64,000 nt of DNA from Methylobacter sp. KS41 (GCA_002862125.1 PHSP01000001.1:2328501-2392500), one strand, 5' to 3'. Shown: positions 25,710 to 35,429, counted from the stretch's first letter. Program-made: numbers and translations. The notes: generated from the letters alone by a model not told the origin.

Positions 25710-27116
25710 TTAATGACATGACGGCGCGTGATCAGTTAAACCGGCGAGTTCGGACGCCGGTTTTTGGCCATATACCGAATGATAAACCGGAATTTCTTCA
25801 TGTGAATAATTGATGACCAGATTGGCTAAATCAAACAGAGTTTGCCTAGTTCCGCGATAACCGATCCAAGTTTTTTGATAACCGCCGATAATGTCATACA
25901 ACGGAAAGCCCGCCCTTAAAATCGGCGCGCCAAGCCTTTGAGCAGTATCAACAGCATGGGAATTACCTATCACCAGTTGAACTTTATTCACTTTTCCAAT
26001 GAGCTCCATATCTTCAAGGTCGCCAATTTTGATACTGTCGACAGGAATTCCGGCCAGCAACGGCACATTGCAGGAAGTCACGGCGGCAACGACTTCCGCG
26101 CCCATTTCCTGAACCAGATCAACAAAGGCATTCAGTAAATCCGCATCAGCGGCAATGGCGATCCGTAACTGACCCAGCATAAAATGGGTGTCCAGCATGG
26201 CATCCTGTAATTGCGAACGTTGCCTTTCAATGCGCTCCGGCACTTCCCTGCCGCTGATTTGAGTCAATGCGCACATCAGCTCGTCATTGGCTTTCAAGCC
26301 GTAAAGATGGTCAAGAGCATAGGTCGGCACGCCGGTTTTCTTTTCCAGCACTTCCGCCGCTTTGGCGAGTGACGGTCCAATAACCACCGTTGCCAGCGCA
26401 TCGCCCAGCGTCGCCATTTCCGACATGGAAGTCCCGCCAATGGTTACCGGAGAAAAGTCACCATCGGTCAAACAGCCGTCCAGCGAATCCGACAAGTCGG
26501 GTACAAAAACCGGCCTGAGCTGGAATTGATCAAATATATCTCGAAGCGCTTCCAGGTCCCCCGGCGTCAGCATGTAATTGACCAGCACATTCACCTGGCG
26601 TTTGCGTTTACCAGGGTAAGTTCCCGCGTCTTTAGCATCCGGCACCACCGCGCGTATGATTTCGGTGAGGGTGACCGCAAAACCGGTCTCGACACTACCG
26701 GTAAAATCGGGTGTATTCACTCCTACTACGGCAATATTTGCAAATTCGGGATTCGCTTCTCTAAATTCCCTGACATTTCTTTGCACATCACAGCCTTGCG
26801 TTTCCGCCAAGCCGGTGGTCAAAATTGTGATCAGGGCAGGATTGGATTTTTCAGCAATTGTCCTAATGCCCTCTCGCACATTCTCGTCCGCGCCCATGAC
26901 CGAACTGCCCTGATCCATCGCTGTGCTTTGCAAAGGAATGGGTTCCCTGAAATGCCGTACAAAAAACACTTTGGCAAATGCGGTGCAGCCTTGAGAGCCG
27001 TGCAACATCGGCATGGCTCGATTAAAGCCCAGTGTAGCCAATGATCCCCCGACTGGCTGGCTTGCTTTCAACGGATTAACCGAGAGCGCTTTGTTCCTTT
27101 TCAGAATGTCAGCCAT
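25710..27116 (-). CDS. nifN: Nitrogenase iron-molybdenum cofactor biosynthesis protein NifN
   Basis: A 468-residue NifN with the NifK-like fold: [16 protein letters not shown] and [17 protein letters not shown] with the cluster-cysteine region, then [17 protein letters not shown] and [17 protein letters not shown]-like loops. With NifE it forms the scaffold on which FeMo-cofactor matures before transfer to NifDK. Its start overlaps the end of nifE by eight bases, so translation is coupled. Confidence 0.95.
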   Translation of the reverse strand: MADILKRNKALSVNPLKASQPVGGSLATLGFNRAMPMLHGSQGCTAFAKVFFVRHFREPIPLQSTAMDQGSSVMGADENVREGIRTIAEKSNPALITILTTGLAETQGCDVQRNVREFREANPEFANIAVVGVNTPDFTGSVETGFAVTLTEIIRAVVPDAKDAGTYPGKRKRQVNVLVNYMLTPGDLEALRDIFDQFQLRPVFVPDLSDSLDGCLTDGDFSPVTIGGTSMSEMATLGDALATVVIGPSLAKAAEVLEKKTGVPTYALDHLYGLKANDELMCALTQISGREVPERIERQRSQLQDAMLDTHFMLGQLRIAIAADADLLNAFVDLVQEMGAEVVAAVTSCNVPLLAGIPVDSIKIGDLEDMELIGKVNKVQLVIGNSHAVDTAQRLGAPILRAGFPLYDIIGGYQKTWIGYRGTRQTLFDLANLVINYSHEEIPVYHSVYGQKPASELAGLTDHAPSCH

Positions 27117-28548
27117 TGGCCACCTCCGGCAGTAAGTCAGGCAGACTATTTCGCACGCGGGAAGACGCCTTTTTTTTCCACGGCGCCGGAGCTCTTACGG
27201 CCTCCCATACCGGACTTTCTATTGTCAGGGCCAACTGCCGCACCAGTTCCAGCATACCCTGATAGCCTTCATAACCGAACTCGCGTTCCTGATTGATATC
27301 CAGGAACGGAACCTTGGCTTTTAACGCGGTGTACATATTACGTCCGCCGGCGATCAGAATATCGGCCTTGTAATCATGTACGATTTTCAACAACGCCTTA
27401 GGGCTGCCATCTTCTATCATCACGGTATCTTCGCCCATCAGCTCGCGTATTCTGGCTTTATCTTCCTCGGTCGATTTCTTGGTGCCGGTTGCAACTACCA
27501 CCATGCCCAAATCCTGCAACGCCGAAATCACCGACCAGCTTTTTACACCGCCGGTAAACAACAGTACCCGCTTGCCTTTCAAACGCGCTTTCCACGGTTC
27601 CAGTTCTTTTCTGATCCTGGTTTCTTCTCGCAGAATCAGCGCCTCGGTGCGTTCCGTTAAATCCGGGTCGTTAAGAACCCTGGCGAAATTCCTTAACGCC
27701 TGGCTGGTATCGGTTATGCCGTAATAACTGCCCTCAAACCACGGGATGCCGTACTGTTGCTCTAACTTGCGAGCGACATTTAGCATGGCTTTGGAGCACA
27801 CCATCATATTGACTTCCGCCTTGTGCATGGTTTGCACTTCCCGGAAGCGCGCATCGCCGGACAGCGTACACAATATGCGCAAACCCAGTTCATCGAACAA
27901 CGGCAGCACATGCCAGAATTCACCGGCAATGTTATATTCGCCGACCAGATTTACGTCATGAACCTTAATGCCGGAATGAGCGCTAATCTGCGGCAGCGGA
28001 TCAGGATCACGCGTGCCAATCACATGCTTGACCATCGCATCGCCGGCAATGCGGTTACCCAGATTCTTGGTGCCGTAAAATCCCGCGCTGTCAATCGGCA
28101 CGACCGGAACGCCCCAGCGCTCCTGGGCCGATTTGCACACGGCGTTTATATCGTCGCCCACTAAAGCCGGAACACAGGTGTTGTAAATGAACACTGCGGG
28201 CGGTGAGTAGGTTTCAATTGCCTGCTTGATGGCATGAAACAGGCGTTTCTCCGATCGCCCCATGACTACATCCTGTTCGGTCAAATCCGTGGTCATGCCA
28301 ATGCGGTATAAATCCGCCCCGGAAGAGCGCGTGCCACGGTTGTCCCATGAACTCCCCGCGCAGGCGATAGGCCCGTGGACAATATGAGCCACATCCGCAA
28401 TAGGCAATAAGGCAATCTGAGCGCCGTCAAAAGCACAGCCGCCTGCCGAAGCTCCAGGTTTAGGCTTGGCGCAGCCCGACTTTTCCTTTTTATTATGCTC
28501 GCAGGCGGGTTCGTCCAGCAGTTCCGCAATGTCTTTTGTTGATTTCAT
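27109..28548 (-). CDS. nifE: Nitrogenase iron-molybdenum cofactor biosynthesis protein NifE
   Basis: A 479-residue NifE of the NifD-like group. It has a cysteine-rich N-terminal lead ([18 protein letters not shown]), [36 protein letters not shown], and the cluster region [18 protein letters not shown]. In the heterotetramer with NifN it holds the maturing cofactor. It is first in the operon, with its own sigma-54 promoter and NifA site upstream. Confidence 0.96.
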   Translation of the reverse strand: MKSTKDIAELLDEPACEHNKKEKSGCAKPKPGASAGGCAFDGAQIALLPIADVAHIVHGPIACAGSSWDNRGTRSSGADLYRIGMTTDLTEQDVVMGRSEKRLFHAIKQAIETYSPPAVFIYNTCVPALVGDDINAVCKSAQERWGVPVVPIDSAGFYGTKNLGNRIAGDAMVKHVIGTRDPDPLPQISAHSGIKVHDVNLVGEYNIAGEFWHVLPLFDELGLRILCTLSGDARFREVQTMHKAEVNMMVCSKAMLNVARKLEQQYGIPWFEGSYYGITDTSQALRNFARVLNDPDLTERTEALILREETRIRKELEPWKARLKGKRVLLFTGGVKSWSVISALQDLGMVVVATGTKKSTEEDKARIRELMGEDTVMIEDGSPKALLKIVHDYKADILIAGGRNMYTALKAKVPFLDINQEREFGYEGYQGMLELVRQLALTIESPVWEAVRAPAPWKKKASSRVRNSLPDLLPEVANG

Positions 28549-28586
28549 GGTTGCTTAGCCCGATAGAGTTGTCTGTATTAAATTAA

Positions 28587-28601
28587 GCAAGCCTTGTGCC
28601 A
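28587..28601 (-). promoter_or_regulatory. Sigma-54 promoter of the nif operon
   Basis: Read on the minus strand this is TGGCACAAGGCTTGC, a perfect -24 (TGGCAC) and -12 (TTGC) pair with the required spacing. The transcript would begin near 28575, giving a short leader of about 27 bases before nifE. No other sigma-54 element was seen inside the operon. Confidence 0.9.
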
Positions 28602-28645
28602 TTTTTTATAGTATTGAATTTATTGGATTTTATGATTATTGGTTT

Positions 28646-28661
28646 TGTAGCAAAGCTTACA
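28646..28661 (-). promoter_or_regulatory. NifA upstream activator site
   Basis: The sequence TGTAGCAAAGCTTACA fits TGT-N10-ACA exactly, the NifA-binding consensus. It lies about 58 bases upstream of the -24/-12 element, a little closer than usual, and points to NifA-dependent expression of nifE and the genes after it. Confidence 0.75.
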
Positions 28662-28897
28662 AAATCGATTAATGGATATAACAAGTGAAATAATGACCTC
28701 CATGCGTTGCGCATTGTTGCTGTGTTCCCCTGTTCCAGGGTCATTGTTATCAATACAAGTGCTCGCCCTTTCCATTTGATTAAAAAACCTACAGCCGGGC
28801 GAAAGGTCAATTTGCAACTAATCGAAAAAAATTCTGCGGATACCTATGCTCCCGAGGTTCCAGCCTCCCAAGGCGTGAACGATAAAACTCCTTATAC

Positions 28898-30244
28898 TTG
28901 CCGGTCCGTTATGATTTAATTAAGCCATTTTTTAATACAAAACTTACAGCAGCAGGCCTTGAGTTGCCCAAAACCACAATCCCTCCTTCCGTTATACGCA
29001 TCGCCTTAGCCAGTTTTATCGGCACCGCTATCGAGTTCTACGATTTTTATATCTACGGCATGGCGGCGGCATTGGCTATCGGCCCGGTATTTTTTCCCGG
29101 CGGCAATCCTGCAACTCAAGCGCTTAACGCCTTTCTTACTTTTTCCGTGGCTTTTATCACCCGGCCCTTGGGCGCAGCGCTCTTTGGACATTTCGGCGAC
29201 CGCATCGGACGCAAAACAACCTTAGTCGCATCGCTGCTGGTCATGGGCGTTTCCACTACATTGATCGGCGTATTACCCGGCTATGATGCTATCGGCGCCT
29301 GGGCGCCGGCCTTGTTATGCCTGTTGCGTTTCGTTCAGGGCATTGGCCTGGGCGGGGAATGGGGCGGCGCGGCGTTACTGGCAACCGAAAATGCGCCAGT
29401 TGGGAAACGCGGCTGGTACGGCATGTTCCCTCAACTGGGTCCGCCTGCCGGATTTCTGTTGGCGACCGGAAGTTTTCTGCTGCTTGCTCATTTGCTGAGT
29501 GAACAAGAGTTTAAGGACTGGGGCTGGCGGCTTCCGTTTCTTGCCAGTTCCGTGCTGGTCATGGTTGGTTTGTATGTGCGGCTGGCATTGGCAGAAACCC
29601 CGGTATTTGCCGAGGTATTACAGCAGCGCCGGCAATCCGGATTGCCGCTTAAGGAAATACTTAAATCTCATGCCGCTCCGTTGACGCTGGGAGCACTGGC
29701 GATGGTCGTGTGCTATGCGTTGTTCTATATTACCACGGTGTTTTCCCTGAGTTACGGCACTAACACGCTACACATTCCGCGTCAGCATTTCCTGGTCATG
29801 TTGTGCGTAGCGGTGCTCTTTATGGCCGCAGCCACACCGCTATCGGCGTGGGCCGGCGATCGTTTCGGGCGAAGGCCGGTCTTGCTTTCCGCCGGAAGCG
29901 CCGCATTCCTGTCCGGTTTCGCCTTAAAACCCATGCTGGAAAGCGGTTCTCCATTGATAATTACCGCTTTCCTGTCACTGGAACTGTTGCTGATGGGAGC
30001 CACCTTCGCACCAATGGGCGCCTTGCTGCCGGAACTGTTTCCCACGGCGATCCGCTATACCGGCGCGGGAACCGCGTATAATCTGGGCGGCATACTCGGC
30101 GCTTCGTTTGCGCCTTATATCGCGCAGCGTCTGGTCGCTTTAGGCGGGCTGGTCTGGGTCGGCGGCTATGTCTCATTGGCCGCGGCCATCAGCCTGCTTG
30201 CTGTATATTTTATACGCGAAACTCGTGATAACCAGTGGATGTAA
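28898..30244 (+). CDS. MFS transporter, metabolite:H+ symporter (MHS) type
   Basis: The 448-residue protein has 12 predicted helices and the MHS features IALASFIGTAIEFYDFYIYG, GDRIGRKTTLVASLLVMG and GIGLGGEWGGAALLATENAP, like KgtP, ProP and ShiA. The substrate could be a dicarboxylate, osmolyte or aromatic acid. The start is uncertain: the frame opens with TTG, with no ATG or Shine-Dalgarno sequence close by. It is divergent from nifE across a 350-base region. Its last 340 bases are repeated downstream (see the copy at 30848). Confidence 0.85.
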   Translation: MPVRYDLIKPFFNTKLTAAGLELPKTTIPPSVIRIALASFIGTAIEFYDFYIYGMAAALAIGPVFFPGGNPATQALNAFLTFSVAFITRPLGAALFGHFGDRIGRKTTLVASLLVMGVSTTLIGVLPGYDAIGAWAPALLCLLRFVQGIGLGGEWGGAALLATENAPVGKRGWYGMFPQLGPPAGFLLATGSFLLLAHLLSEQEFKDWGWRLPFLASSVLVMVGLYVRLALAETPVFAEVLQQRRQSGLPLKEILKSHAAPLTLGALAMVVCYALFYITTVFSLSYGTNTLHIPRQHFLVMLCVAVLFMAAATPLSAWAGDRFGRRPVLLSAGSAAFLSGFALKPMLESGSPLIITAFLSLELLLMGATFAPMGALLPELFPTAIRYTGAGTAYNLGGILGASFAPYIAQRLVALGGLVWVGGYVSLAAAISLLAVYFIRETRDNQWM

Positions 30245-30633
30245 ACCGTCCGCGAACTGGTTTGTGGTAAAGCTGACAATGCCAGGTCGAATTGGCTGGC
30301 GGTAAAAATGAACCTGATTTGCGATGTTTGAGATTACTATTGAAAGATGCGCCGAAGAAATTTGAAGTTTTGGGATAATTTAACTTGAATCTTCAAAAAG
30401 TTAAATTTTAATGCTATCGGGTCGAAGGGAAAAGGCATCACATCGGCGGCTTGACGCTGATGCGATACCCTCCAACGCCCGCCAAGCTTAGACCGAGACG
30501 ATCAACAGCCTTTCGCGGAATTCCAGCAGGCAATCGCCATTTCTCGCCAGACACATCCAGGTGATGGAGTGAATCCACTGATGTCGTGCTCGATCTGCTT
30601 AGATTGGTGCAAGGCCGCCTTAGTTAAACCCAA
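30245..30633. other. Spacer inside duplication copy A
   Basis: About 390 bases between the intact transporter gene and the truncated PEP-CTERM copy. The same spacer is found again at 31189-31571 with scattered changes. No gene or clear terminator stands out. Confidence 0.5.
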
Positions 30634-30847
30634 TCAAGCCGGCAACACAAACTTACGGCGGCTAACACCGAACAACCCCATCAAAGCGCCACTAAATAAC
30701 CAAACAGCCGCAGGCAAAGGCACAGCTGCGACGCTCAGCGAAATAGGCATACCGCCCATCGAACCACCCGCTAAATAGCCAGTCATGCCCACTGGGCCAG
30801 TCAACATCGGTCCCATCATACCCAACGCAGTGAAATCGCCATATACG
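30634..30847 (-). pseudogene. Truncated PEP-CTERM gene copy
   Basis: On the minus strand this reads the last about 65 residues of the PEP-CTERM protein encoded at 31572-32312, including SMGGMPISLSVAAVPLPAAV and the sorting helix and RRKF tail. The 5' part is missing because the duplicated segment starts inside the gene; it runs directly into the transporter copy. With no signal peptide or promoter it cannot make a working protein. Confidence 0.85.
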
Positions 30848-31188
30848 CATTCCTGTCCGGTTTCGCCTTAAAACCCATGCTGGAAAGCGGTTCTCCATTG
30901 ATAATTACCGCTTTCCTGTCATTGGAACTGTTGCTGATGGGAGCCACCTTCGCACCAATGGGCGCCTTATTGCCGGAACTGTTTCCTGTGGCGATACGCT
31001 ATACCGGCGCGGGAACCGCGTATAATTTGGGCGGCATTCTGGGCGCTTCGTTTGCGCCTTATATCGCGCAACGCCTGGTCACTTTGGGAGGCCTTGCCTG
31101 GGTCGGCGGCTATGTCTCATTAGCCGCAGCCATCAGCTTGCTTGCAGTATTCTTTATGCGCGAAACTCGTGATAACCAGTGGCTGTAA
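30848..31188 (+). pseudogene. Truncated MHS transporter gene copy
   Basis: This holds the final about 110 codons of the transporter gene at 28898, beginning at FLSGFALKPMLESGSP. It keeps an open frame to the same stop, with 6 conservative changes in 103 residues and many silent ones, a pattern of selection on a coding gene before the copy was cut. No start or membrane-domain front is present. Confidence 0.85.
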
Positions 31189-31571
31189 ACCGTCCGGCAA
31201 CTGGTTTATGGTAAAATAGCTATCAATGCCGGGATGAAATAGGCTGCCGGTAAAAGTGAACCGGATTTGCGATGCTTGAGGTCACTGTTGAAAGATGCGG
31301 CCAAGTAATTTGAAGTTTTGAGGATAATTTAACTTGAACCTTCATAAAATTAAATTTTAATGCCATCGAGTCGAAGTGAAAAGGCATCACATCGGCGGTC
31401 TGATGCTGATGCGACGCCCTCCAACGCCCGCCAAGCTTAGCCCTAGACGATCAACAGCCTTTCGCGAAAATCCAGCAAGGCAATCGCCAAGTCTCGCCAA
31501 GCATATCCAGATGCTGGAGTGAATCCACTGAAGACGAGCTCCAAACGGTGCAGACGTCTAAGTCAAACCCT

Positions 31572-32312
31572 TCAAGCCGGCAACACAAACTTACGGCGGC
31601 TAACACCGAACAAACCCATCAAAGCGCCACTAAACAACCAAACAGCTGCAGGCAAAGGCACAGCTGCGACACTCAGCGAAATTGGCATACCGCCCATCGA
31701 ACCACCCGCTAAATAGCCAGTCATGCCCACTGAGCCAGTCAACATCGGTCCCATCACACCCAACGCAGTGAAATCGCCATATACGCTTTGAGACCAAGTA
31801 GAAGTTGTATTCAGTGGATTAGACGCGTCAAACGTCAGGGTAAAAAAGGCGTTATTGTTGCCGAAGGTCATCGCGTTGCCTCCTGTAACATTATATCCAC
31901 CGCCCGACACGACATCGGTGCTGTTTTGCAAAAAGGCGCTTACCGTGACCAGTCCGCCAGAAGTGGAGCTTGCCAGTTGGTTGGTCAGATTTAGTAACGG
32001 CGCTTCGTTATTGGCATATCCTCCAGGCTTGGCATATACGTTACCTGAGTAAGCGGCTGCGTTGACGCCGCCAGCCGCAGTGCCATTCGAATCGAAGTAG
32101 GATCCATTCCAGCCGTACATGGATTCGGACAATAACCCGGTAAAATTGCTAACTGACGTACCATTCCAGTCGAAGCTGCCATTGAACTGGGTTACACCTT
32201 GAATGCCGCCGTCAGAAAATACTGCCGACACATCATAGGTGGTTGCGTGTGCCATGGAAGCGCTTGCTGCCAATAACAGCGACGCGCCAAGTTTTGTTTT
32301 GAGATTAATCAT
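31572..32312 (-). CDS. PEP-CTERM sorting-domain protein (VPLPAAV type), riboswitch-controlled
   Basis: A 246-residue secreted protein: signal peptide (residues 1-23, ending MAHA), a threonine/serine/asparagine/glycine-rich body, and at the C terminus SVAAVPLPAAVWLFSGALMG followed by LFGVSRRKF, the PEP-CTERM motif, membrane helix and basic tail that exosortase recognises. VPLPAA is the usual variant in methanotrophs. Such proteins are thought to reach the surface or extracellular matrix. A c-di-GMP-I riboswitch lies upstream. AAAGGAGA precedes the ATG. A truncated copy of its 3' end lies at 30634. Confidence 0.88.
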   Translation of the reverse strand: MINLKTKLGASLLLAASASMAHATTYDVSAVFSDGGIQGVTQFNGSFDWNGTSVSNFTGLLSESMYGWNGSYFDSNGTAAGGVNAAAYSGNVYAKPGGYANNEAPLLNLTNQLASSTSGGLVTVSAFLQNSTDVVSGGGYNVTGGNAMTFGNNNAFFTLTFDASNPLNTTSTWSQSVYGDFTALGVMGPMLTGSVGMTGYLAGGSMGGMPISLSVAAVPLPAAVWLFSGALMGLFGVSRRKFVLPA

Positions 32313-32805
32313 CTAAATTCTCCTTTAGAATTAAAGCTATGGTTTTTTAGGTGATATAGCCATCGCGCCAAGCCTTGCAGGCCAAGCGCGGCAACCCTCC
32401 ATCACCTTCGGAGGCAACCCGGCCATCTGGCTTTTCAGCTAGACCCTTTGGCTTTCCGGCCCCGCCTCTCGGCGGGTGTGGCAATTAAGCTGTAAGGAGC
32501 GCCCTGCTTCGTCAGAACTCACATCGCATAGTGATTTCACTGCGGCATCGGTCACTAGGGTTTAGGCCCTGGCGTCCGTTGTTGTGACTTGATCGGGCAA
32601 CCAACACAAATATTTGTTCTTGTCATGGCTGAAGGCGGTATTTTCAGTACTATCCATATTAATCGCCCCAGCCTCGAGAATGACCGAGTGCGTTAAGACA
32701 TCACAATAAATAACCGCAAAGCCTACATAAACCGAACTTCCGATGCTGGACACAGCTCGGTTGTAGGATACCTTGCCGAAAGAAAAACATACTGTAGAAG
32801 CCTTG
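32313..32805. other. Leader and spacer between two PEP-CTERM genes
   Basis: Besides the riboswitch and its platform hairpin, this holds about 300 bases (32500-32805) in which only open frames on the minus strand without a start signal, signal peptide or known domain are found. The riboswitch must have its promoter in this stretch, but none was picked. Confidence 0.4.
32405..32490 (-). ncRNA. c-di-GMP-I (GEMM) riboswitch
   Basis: On the minus strand the leader reads, in order, CCACACC, a CCCGCC/GGCGGG stem with a GAGA tetraloop (32461-32476), CCGGAAAGCC, GGGTCT, a variable hairpin, then GGCCGGGTTGCC, which follows the GEMM consensus (GNRA-capped first stem, GGAAAGCC core, GGGUUACC-type 3' strand). 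It sits about 90 bases upstream of the PEP-CTERM gene at 32312. Between them a hairpin (about 32364-32390) could serve as expression platform, but no T-run marks it as a terminator. Confidence 0.75.
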
Positions 32806-33477
32806 TTAAAGGGTTTTCCGTTGTTTGCCCAAAAACAAAAACCCAATCATGCCACTCAGAAAAGTCCAAACGACTGGCGGCAACGGAACCGCCGACACTC
32901 TTTCGGAAATCGGATAGCCGCCCATCGACCCCCCATTATCAGCATCTCCAAATCCGGTCATACACATAGGCCCCATCATGCCGCCCGGTTGGCAGTCACC
33001 ATAGAACAAGTTACCGAAGCTAGCGGCAGATAACAGTGGATCTAGGCCGCTTAGTTGGGCGGCGCTGACATAAATAGTGGCGTAGGCATTGGCTATGCCG
33101 GACTGCTTCATCAAGGCTGTGGTATTGAATGCGCCATCAGAATAGATGGAAGTGGTATTTAGCAGGAAAGCTGATGCTGTTACTCCGCCATTGCCATCGC
33201 TGCTGGATGCGGCCGGATTAAAGTTGAGGTTTAGCAACTTTTGGACTCCGCCATTCAAGCCTGCTGTCATTGCTTCGGATAGGGCGCCGGTCATGCTGGT
33301 GATCGTCTTGGCTTCCGTATCATAAGCGAATGTTCCGTTGAAAACCGTATTTTGATTGCCGCCATAGGCTGGTTCCATGAAGGTTTCCTGAACGTTATAG
33401 TTTACAATGCTTGCCTGTGCTGCCGATGCAGTCATTGCCAATGCAATTGCAGCGGCCAATATTAATTTCGATTCCAT
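32806..33477 (-). CDS. PEP-CTERM-like surface protein, paralogue of the one at 31572
   Basis: The 223-residue protein has a signal peptide (residues 1-22, ending AQA), a Ser/Gly/Asn-rich body with one cysteine pair near GDCQPGGMMGPMCMTG, and the C-terminal sorting end SAVPLPPVVWTFLSGMIG then KQRKTL. It shares the layout and the SMGGxPIS-to-PLP junction with the gene at 31572, and both carry GPM-rich segments before that, so they are paralogues. An exosortase target by motif; what it does outside the cell is unknown. No riboswitch is found upstream of this copy. Confidence 0.8.
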   Translation of the reverse strand: MESKLILAAAIALAMTASAAQASIVNYNVQETFMEPAYGGNQNTVFNGTFAYDTEAKTITSMTGALSEAMTAGLNGGVQKLLNLNFNPAASSSDGNGGVTASAFLLNTTSIYSDGAFNTTALMKQSGIANAYATIYVSAAQLSGLDPLLSAASFGNLFYGDCQPGGMMGPMCMTGFGDADNGGSMGGYPISERVSAVPLPPVVWTFLSGMIGFLFLGKQRKTL

Positions 33478-34183
33478 ATTTATTTCCTGATATAGTCAAA
33501 TTAAAAAAGTAGTCACAAGGCTGTCTGGGAACTGACGTTGCTGCATAAATTTCAGCGACTTGTTTTTTTCGCGGCAATCTATCCTCAGAATGCTCTGCAA
33601 TTCTGCAGGGAAAGGCCCTTCAATTTTTTTCTAATTTCCAGTAAGCCAAACAAAAAACCGGGTCACTAGCCAATTCCATCTTTTAACACTGGTTTTTTCA
33701 TGCCGGGATTGCCGATATGACGCCTATTTGAAAAACAGCAAATGGCTGCCGCTGTTTGACACTCATCATTACATAAGCAAAGAATATGCCATATAAATAA
33801 ATTATTGATTTTAATTAATATTTTTATTTTCTCATCGGTAATTATGGAAAAATAAGTGATATGACCCATTTTTTTCAGGGTTTATGGCTTGAAAAGCCTA
33901 TGCGCTTTCTTAAACAGGCCTAAGCCTTTACCGCCAATGAGACCGATAACGGCTTGTTTATGTCAAACCAAAGTTATCAGCGTTATGAAAATCTGGCCTC
34001 GACGATAGATGCAATGGATGTCCGGTCAATATTGGCGGTTTATTGGAAATTCAGACTGTTAATGCTGCAAATGGGTAATCCGTGCAACAGGCTTTAGCCG
34101 GAGTGCGCCGCATGTCTGGCTTTGTTTTGACGAAACCAGTAAGATGGGTCCAGAAGGCGCATTAGTGATAGCGTAACGCACCG
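33478..34183. other. Intergenic region next to an insertion sequence
   Basis: About 700 bases without a supportable gene. It is AT-rich near 33750-33850. Bases 33880-34180 look like old coding DNA (short open pieces) but I cannot assign a family. Confidence 0.4.
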
Positions 34184-35386
34184 CAGGGCAATCGCGCTTA
34201 AATTATCCCCATGACACGAAGTAAATAATCGTTGTCCCATCCGGCCTTTAATCGTTTGATCTTGACGCCGACCTTAGCTGTTTTTTCAGTCTTGATCAGA
34301 TTCAGAGCGATATGCCGTATCACCGCCAGGTTCGCAGCGCTATGCCCCTTGCGAGCTCGATTGCTATCTTCATCAAAGGCAATATCAAGAACCCAATGAA
34401 GATTGTTTTCAATTGCCCAATGCGCTCGCACCACACGCTCTAATCGCTTTGGATCATTCGCATTAAGGCTGCTGATAAAATAGCGTGTTTCCTCAGTAAC
34501 TTTGTCGCCGATTTCTCTTTTGGCAGTGACGGCGATAATGCTTTGCAGACTGTCCCAATTATGCCGCTCTTGTAACCAGGCTATATCGGCGGTTGCTCGA
34601 ATCGAACGTGTTTCGATTCGGCCATGCTCACCTTCATAGCTAACAGCGGTAACCAGCTGGGATAAAGACGAAGTAAAAAATGTTTTAACATCGTCATGCA
34701 GATTACCCTGATTGCCTTTCAGGCTAAACACATAATCGCCGCCTTGTCGTTTAATCTGTTCGGCTATTTTCTTTTGGCAACCCATCGCATCGATAGTAAT
34801 CACTGCTCCCGCTATATCCAGCCGTGACAGTAACTTGGGAATAGCCGTGATTTCATTCGATTTATCGTCAACTTTAACTTGGCCTAAAACCAGGTTATTC
34901 TGTTGCGCCCAGGCACTGACCATGTAGATAGCGGCTTTTTTTGAAGCCTTGTCTATGCTGCGCCTTAAGCACTTGCCATCGATCGCAATCACTTCGCCTT
35001 CGGTTAGCTTGGCTAGGTCAGCAATCCAGCGAGAAAAACAGCTGCTAAAGTGTTCGGTATCAATAGCGGCATAAACTTCACCAAAGGTGTCGTGCGAGGG
35101 TATGCCATGCTTTAAACCAAGCACTTCAGTAAACCACTCCTCTTTTGCACGCCCAAATTCTTCAATAGCAACCCAGTTATCAGCTCCACAAATCACAGCG
35201 CAGATGCTGATAAAGAAAATATCTTGCAACTGATGCTTCTTTTGTCTGTTTACCCTCGGGTCTTTAATACTCGAAAAGTGATGAATTATAGATGGTGTAG
35301 GTTTTGCAATCATTTAGAATCAAAATGATAGACTTATTACCTCATCTAAATTCTATTTTCAAGTGTTTTTAAGTGCGATTGCCCTG
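34184..35386 (-). mobile_element. ISAs1-type insertion sequence
   Basis: The element is bounded by imperfect inverted repeats: CAGGGCAATCGCGCTTAAAT at 34184-34203 and its complement AAGTGCGATTGCCCTG ending at 35386, and it holds one transposase. The ends begin with CAGGG, as in ISAs1 elements. No target duplication is clear. The transposase frame is intact, so the element may still move. Confidence 0.85.
34198..35313 (-). CDS. ISAs1-family DDE transposase
   Basis: A complete 371-residue transposase. HHFSSIKDPRVNRQKKHQLQD near the start, VIAIDGKCLRRS, GAVITIDAMGCQKKIAEQI with the catalytic aspartate, and RAHWAIENNLHWVLDIAF with the catalytic glutamate are the ISAs1/H-repeat features. The gene fills almost the whole element. 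Length is typical and the frame unbroken. Confidence 0.92.
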   Translation of the reverse strand: MIAKPTPSIIHHFSSIKDPRVNRQKKHQLQDIFFISICAVICGADNWVAIEEFGRAKEEWFTEVLGLKHGIPSHDTFGEVYAAIDTEHFSSCFSRWIADLAKLTEGEVIAIDGKCLRRSIDKASKKAAIYMVSAWAQQNNLVLGQVKVDDKSNEITAIPKLLSRLDIAGAVITIDAMGCQKKIAEQIKRQGGDYVFSLKGNQGNLHDDVKTFFTSSLSQLVTAVSYEGEHGRIETRSIRATADIAWLQERHNWDSLQSIIAVTAKREIGDKVTEETRYFISSLNANDPKRLERVVRAHWAIENNLHWVLDIAFDEDSNRARKGHSAANLAVIRHIALNLIKTEKTAKVGVKIKRLKAGWDNDYLLRVMGII

Positions 35387-35429
35387 GACGCGCAACCAGA
35401 AGGTCTTTCCGTTTTAAGTGATCTATGAC

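Larger units (their letters stand above)
29903..31786. repeat. Tandem duplication of about 940 bases
   Basis: Copy A (29903-30848) and copy B (30847-31786) align over their whole length at an offset of 944 bases falling to 938. Each has the end of the MHS transporter gene, about 390 bases of spacer, and the 3' end of the PEP-CTERM gene on the opposite strand. The join at about 30847 shares only the bases GC, as expected for illegitimate recombination. Protein parts differ at 6 of 103 transporter residues. Confidence 0.88.

Noticed and set aside
32562-32846. Open frame of 94 codons overlapping the second PEP-CTERM gene
   Set aside because: It overlaps the sorting end of that gene, has no start signal and no likely product; most of it is the riboswitch leader side.
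33880-34183. Transposase relic left of the ISAs1 element
   Set aside because: Short open pieces only; no family motif could be read in any frame.
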